Assembly (NCBI RefSeq): GCF_000332975.1
Contig: NZ_BANR01000004.1
Coordinates: 124,001 to 188,000 of the forward strand
Direction: 5' to 3'
From: Gordonia aichiensis NBRC 108223
GTDB taxonomy: Bacteria; Actinomycetota; Actinomycetes; Mycobacteriales; Mycobacteriaceae
Length of the DNA stretch: 64,000 nucleotides
Every line of letters starts with the position of its first letter. The stretch's first letter is position 1. The position numbers and the translations under genes are program-made. The notes under the pieces were generated by a model, which saw only the letters and a program-made list of their open reading frames with translations, did not search any database and was not told where the DNA came from. Positions 62,605 to 64,000 of the stretch are shown one piece after another.

Positions 62605-63960
62605 TCAGGACGGTTCCCCGAACGCCGGTAGTTCCGGCGAGAACAGCCAGCTCTGCCACAGATCGTGCAGCGGGGTGTCGGAGTAGTTCGCGGCGAGCGC
62701 GATGAAATCCTCGGTGGTGACGGTGCCGTAGCGATACTTGTCCGTCCACCGGTGCAGCAGGGCGAAGAAGTTGCCGTCGCCGATCCGGAGGCGCAGGGTG
62801 TGCAGTGTGATCGCACCGCGCTTGTAGACCCAGTCGTCGAACATCTTGCGCGGTCCCGGATCGACGAGCGGGACCCGCACGGGGTTGTCGGCGAGTTTCG
62901 CGTAGTAGTGTCGTGCCCATTCGTCGGCGCTGCGTCCCCCCGACCGTTGGCTCCACAGCCATTCGGCGTAGCAGGCGAAGCCCTCGTGCAGCCAGATGTC
63001 ATGCCACTGCTGCAGCGTCACCGAGTTGCCGAACCACTGGTGGGCGAGCTCATGGGCGATGAGTCTCTCCGCGTCGCGGCTGCCGTCGCAGTGATTGGCG
63101 CCGAAGGTGGAGAAACTCTGTGCCTCGATGGGGATCTCGAGCGGGTCGTCGGTCACCACCACGGTGTACTTCGCGAACGGGTAGGGCCCGAACATCTCGG
63201 TGAATGCCTCGACCATCTCCACCTGACGGCCGAAGTCGATGCGGAAGTTCTCCTTGAGGCGTGACGGCAGGATCGCTTCCACCGGAACGGGTTTCGACGC
63301 CAAGCGCAGATTCTCGTAGGGGCCGATCTGGATGGAGGCGAGGTACGTCGACATCGGTTCGAGCTGTTCGTACACCCATGTCGTCTGCGCCGCGCGCACA
63401 CGTTTGGATTCGAGCACGCCGTTCGCGAGGGCGTAGTAGGGGCTGTCGGTGGTGATCGAGATACGGTACGGCGCCTTGGCGCTGGGGTGGTCGTCGCAGG
63501 GAAACCACGACGCCGCGCCGTTGGGCTGATTGGCGCACAGTGCCCCGTCGGTGAGTTCCTCCCAGCCGACGGTGCCCCATGGGCCGCGAATCGGGCGTGG
63601 GGTTCCGCTGTACCGGATCACGATCGTCATCGCTCCGCCGGGCGGAACCGGCGAGGCCGGGGTGATGAACAGTTTGCGCCCTCGATGGCTGTACCGGGCG
63701 CGTGCGTCGTTGACGGTCACCTTGCCCACCTTGAGCGTCGACGCCATGTCGAGACTCAAGCGAGCGAGTTCGACGTAGGACGTCGCCGTCAGTGTTGCCG
63801 TGCCCTCGAGTCGATTGCTGGCGACCTTGTATTCGAGATCGAGGTCGTAACGAGAGATGCGGAAGCCGAGGTTTCCGTTGTCGGGCAGATACGGGTCGAC
63901 GCTGTCGGACGGCGTCCCGAGAACTGGTTGTCGTGAACTCTTCCCCGACTTTCCCGGCAC
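62605..63960 (-). CDS. M1-family zinc metallopeptidase
   Basis: The 451-residue product has the zinc site His303-Glu304-x-x-His307 (HELAHQWFG) with the third ligand Glu326 in WLHEGFACYAEW. The exopeptidase loop reads IPIEAQSFSTFG in place of the usual GAMEN. It contains only the N-terminal beta domain and the catalytic domain, much shorter than PepN (about 850-870), as in many actinobacterial M1 proteins. No signal peptide is seen. GTG 63960 follows AGGAG at 8 nt. The substrate is unknown. Confidence 0.9.
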   Translation of the reverse strand: MPGKSGKSSRQPVLGTPSDSVDPYLPDNGNLGFRISRYDLDLEYKVASNRLEGTATLTATSYVELARLSLDMASTLKVGKVTVNDARARYSHRGRKLFITPASPVPPGGAMTIVIRYSGTPRPIRGPWGTVGWEELTDGALCANQPNGAASWFPCDDHPSAKAPYRISITTDSPYYALANGVLESKRVRAAQTTWVYEQLEPMSTYLASIQIGPYENLRLASKPVPVEAILPSRLKENFRIDFGRQVEMVEAFTEMFGPYPFAKYTVVVTDDPLEIPIEAQSFSTFGANHCDGSRDAERLIAHELAHQWFGNSVTLQQWHDIWLHEGFACYAEWLWSQRSGGRSADEWARHYYAKLADNPVRVPLVDPGPRKMFDDWVYKRGAITLHTLRLRIGDGNFFALLHRWTDKYRYGTVTTEDFIALAANYSDTPLHDLWQSWLFSPELPAFGEPS

Positions 63961-64000
63961 TCAACGACTCCTGTCTGTGGGTTCTGCACTCGTGAGGGTC

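Noticed and set aside
60931..62962. Two long frames (566 and 595 codons) across the GT2 and flippase-like genes
   Set aside because: Low-complexity Arg-rich translations; the flippase-like and GT2 frames explain the sequence better.

Overview
The window is high-GC actinobacterial DNA with dense, closely packed genes. The gene set and order recall the Mycobacterium tuberculosis region Rv3631-Rv3659c: a tad pilus cluster, a DUF1998 helicase, cspA, an Rv3647c homologue, topA, an Rv3645-type adenylate cyclase, holB, a tRNA-Thr, an Rv3635-type membrane protein, galE and ppgS with its DUF2304 partner. Together with two GjpA-like exported proteins and an AlkB-rubredoxin fusion, this points to a mycolic-acid-bearing member of the Mycobacteriales, most likely Gordonia or a close relative. 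The genus is an inference; no 16S gene is present.

Layout. 0-2.8 kb: the 3' part of a tad pilus/secretion operon (tadA end, tadB, tadC, DUF4244 pilin, TadE-like, Rv3654c-like). 2.9-9.0 kb: an unknown gene and two large convergent LuxR-type ATPase regulators, both lacking the P-loop lysine and each preceded by a near-perfect palindrome. 9.1-12.9 kb: two paralogous exported GjpA-like proteins with Ser/Thr/Ala tails; the second is interrupted by a one-base frameshift. 13-23.1 kb: the conserved core (helicase, cspA, Rv3647c-like, topA, cyclase, holB). 23.2-42 kb: a metabolic block absent from my recollection of the M. tuberculosis order. It holds an NMT1-type ABC transporter, an alkane hydroxylase module (AlkB-rubredoxin, 3Fe-4S ferredoxin, FAD reductase, PucR-type regulator), a LysR regulator, a peptide-type ABC importer, a sulfatase and an AtsK/TauD-like dioxygenase. 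42.2-49 kb: tRNA-Thr(CGT), a secreted lipase-like protein, a PCD-glyoxalase fusion, an AbiEi-like protein with a DUF559-like end, a GntR-MFS pair and a MarR-MFS pair. 49-64 kb: envelope functions (DUF6541-type membrane protein, galE, rmlB/rmlA/rmlC, PpgS and DUF2304, a GT2 enzyme, a flippase-like protein), a TetR-MFS pair, an exported unknown, an alpha/beta hydrolase and an M1 aminopeptidase.

How the parts fit. The alkB and ferredoxin genes are 2.7 kb apart but carry the same promoter layout: an 18-bp CTGTG-N6-CACAG palindrome, exactly 28 bp, then a 14-bp element differing at one base. I read this as one regulon that supplies electrons to AlkB. The sulfatase, Fe(II)/2-oxoglutarate dioxygenase and peptide-type importer look like an organosulfur scavenging set. 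The sugar-nucleotide and glycosyltransferase genes supply cell-envelope glycans.

Start codons. Fourteen genes have a TANNNT -10 box 6-8 nt before the start codon and no Shine-Dalgarno sequence, so leaderless transcription is widespread here and fixes many starts. Long open frames antisense to real genes are frequent at this GC content and were left out. No IS element, integrase or CRISPR array was seen.
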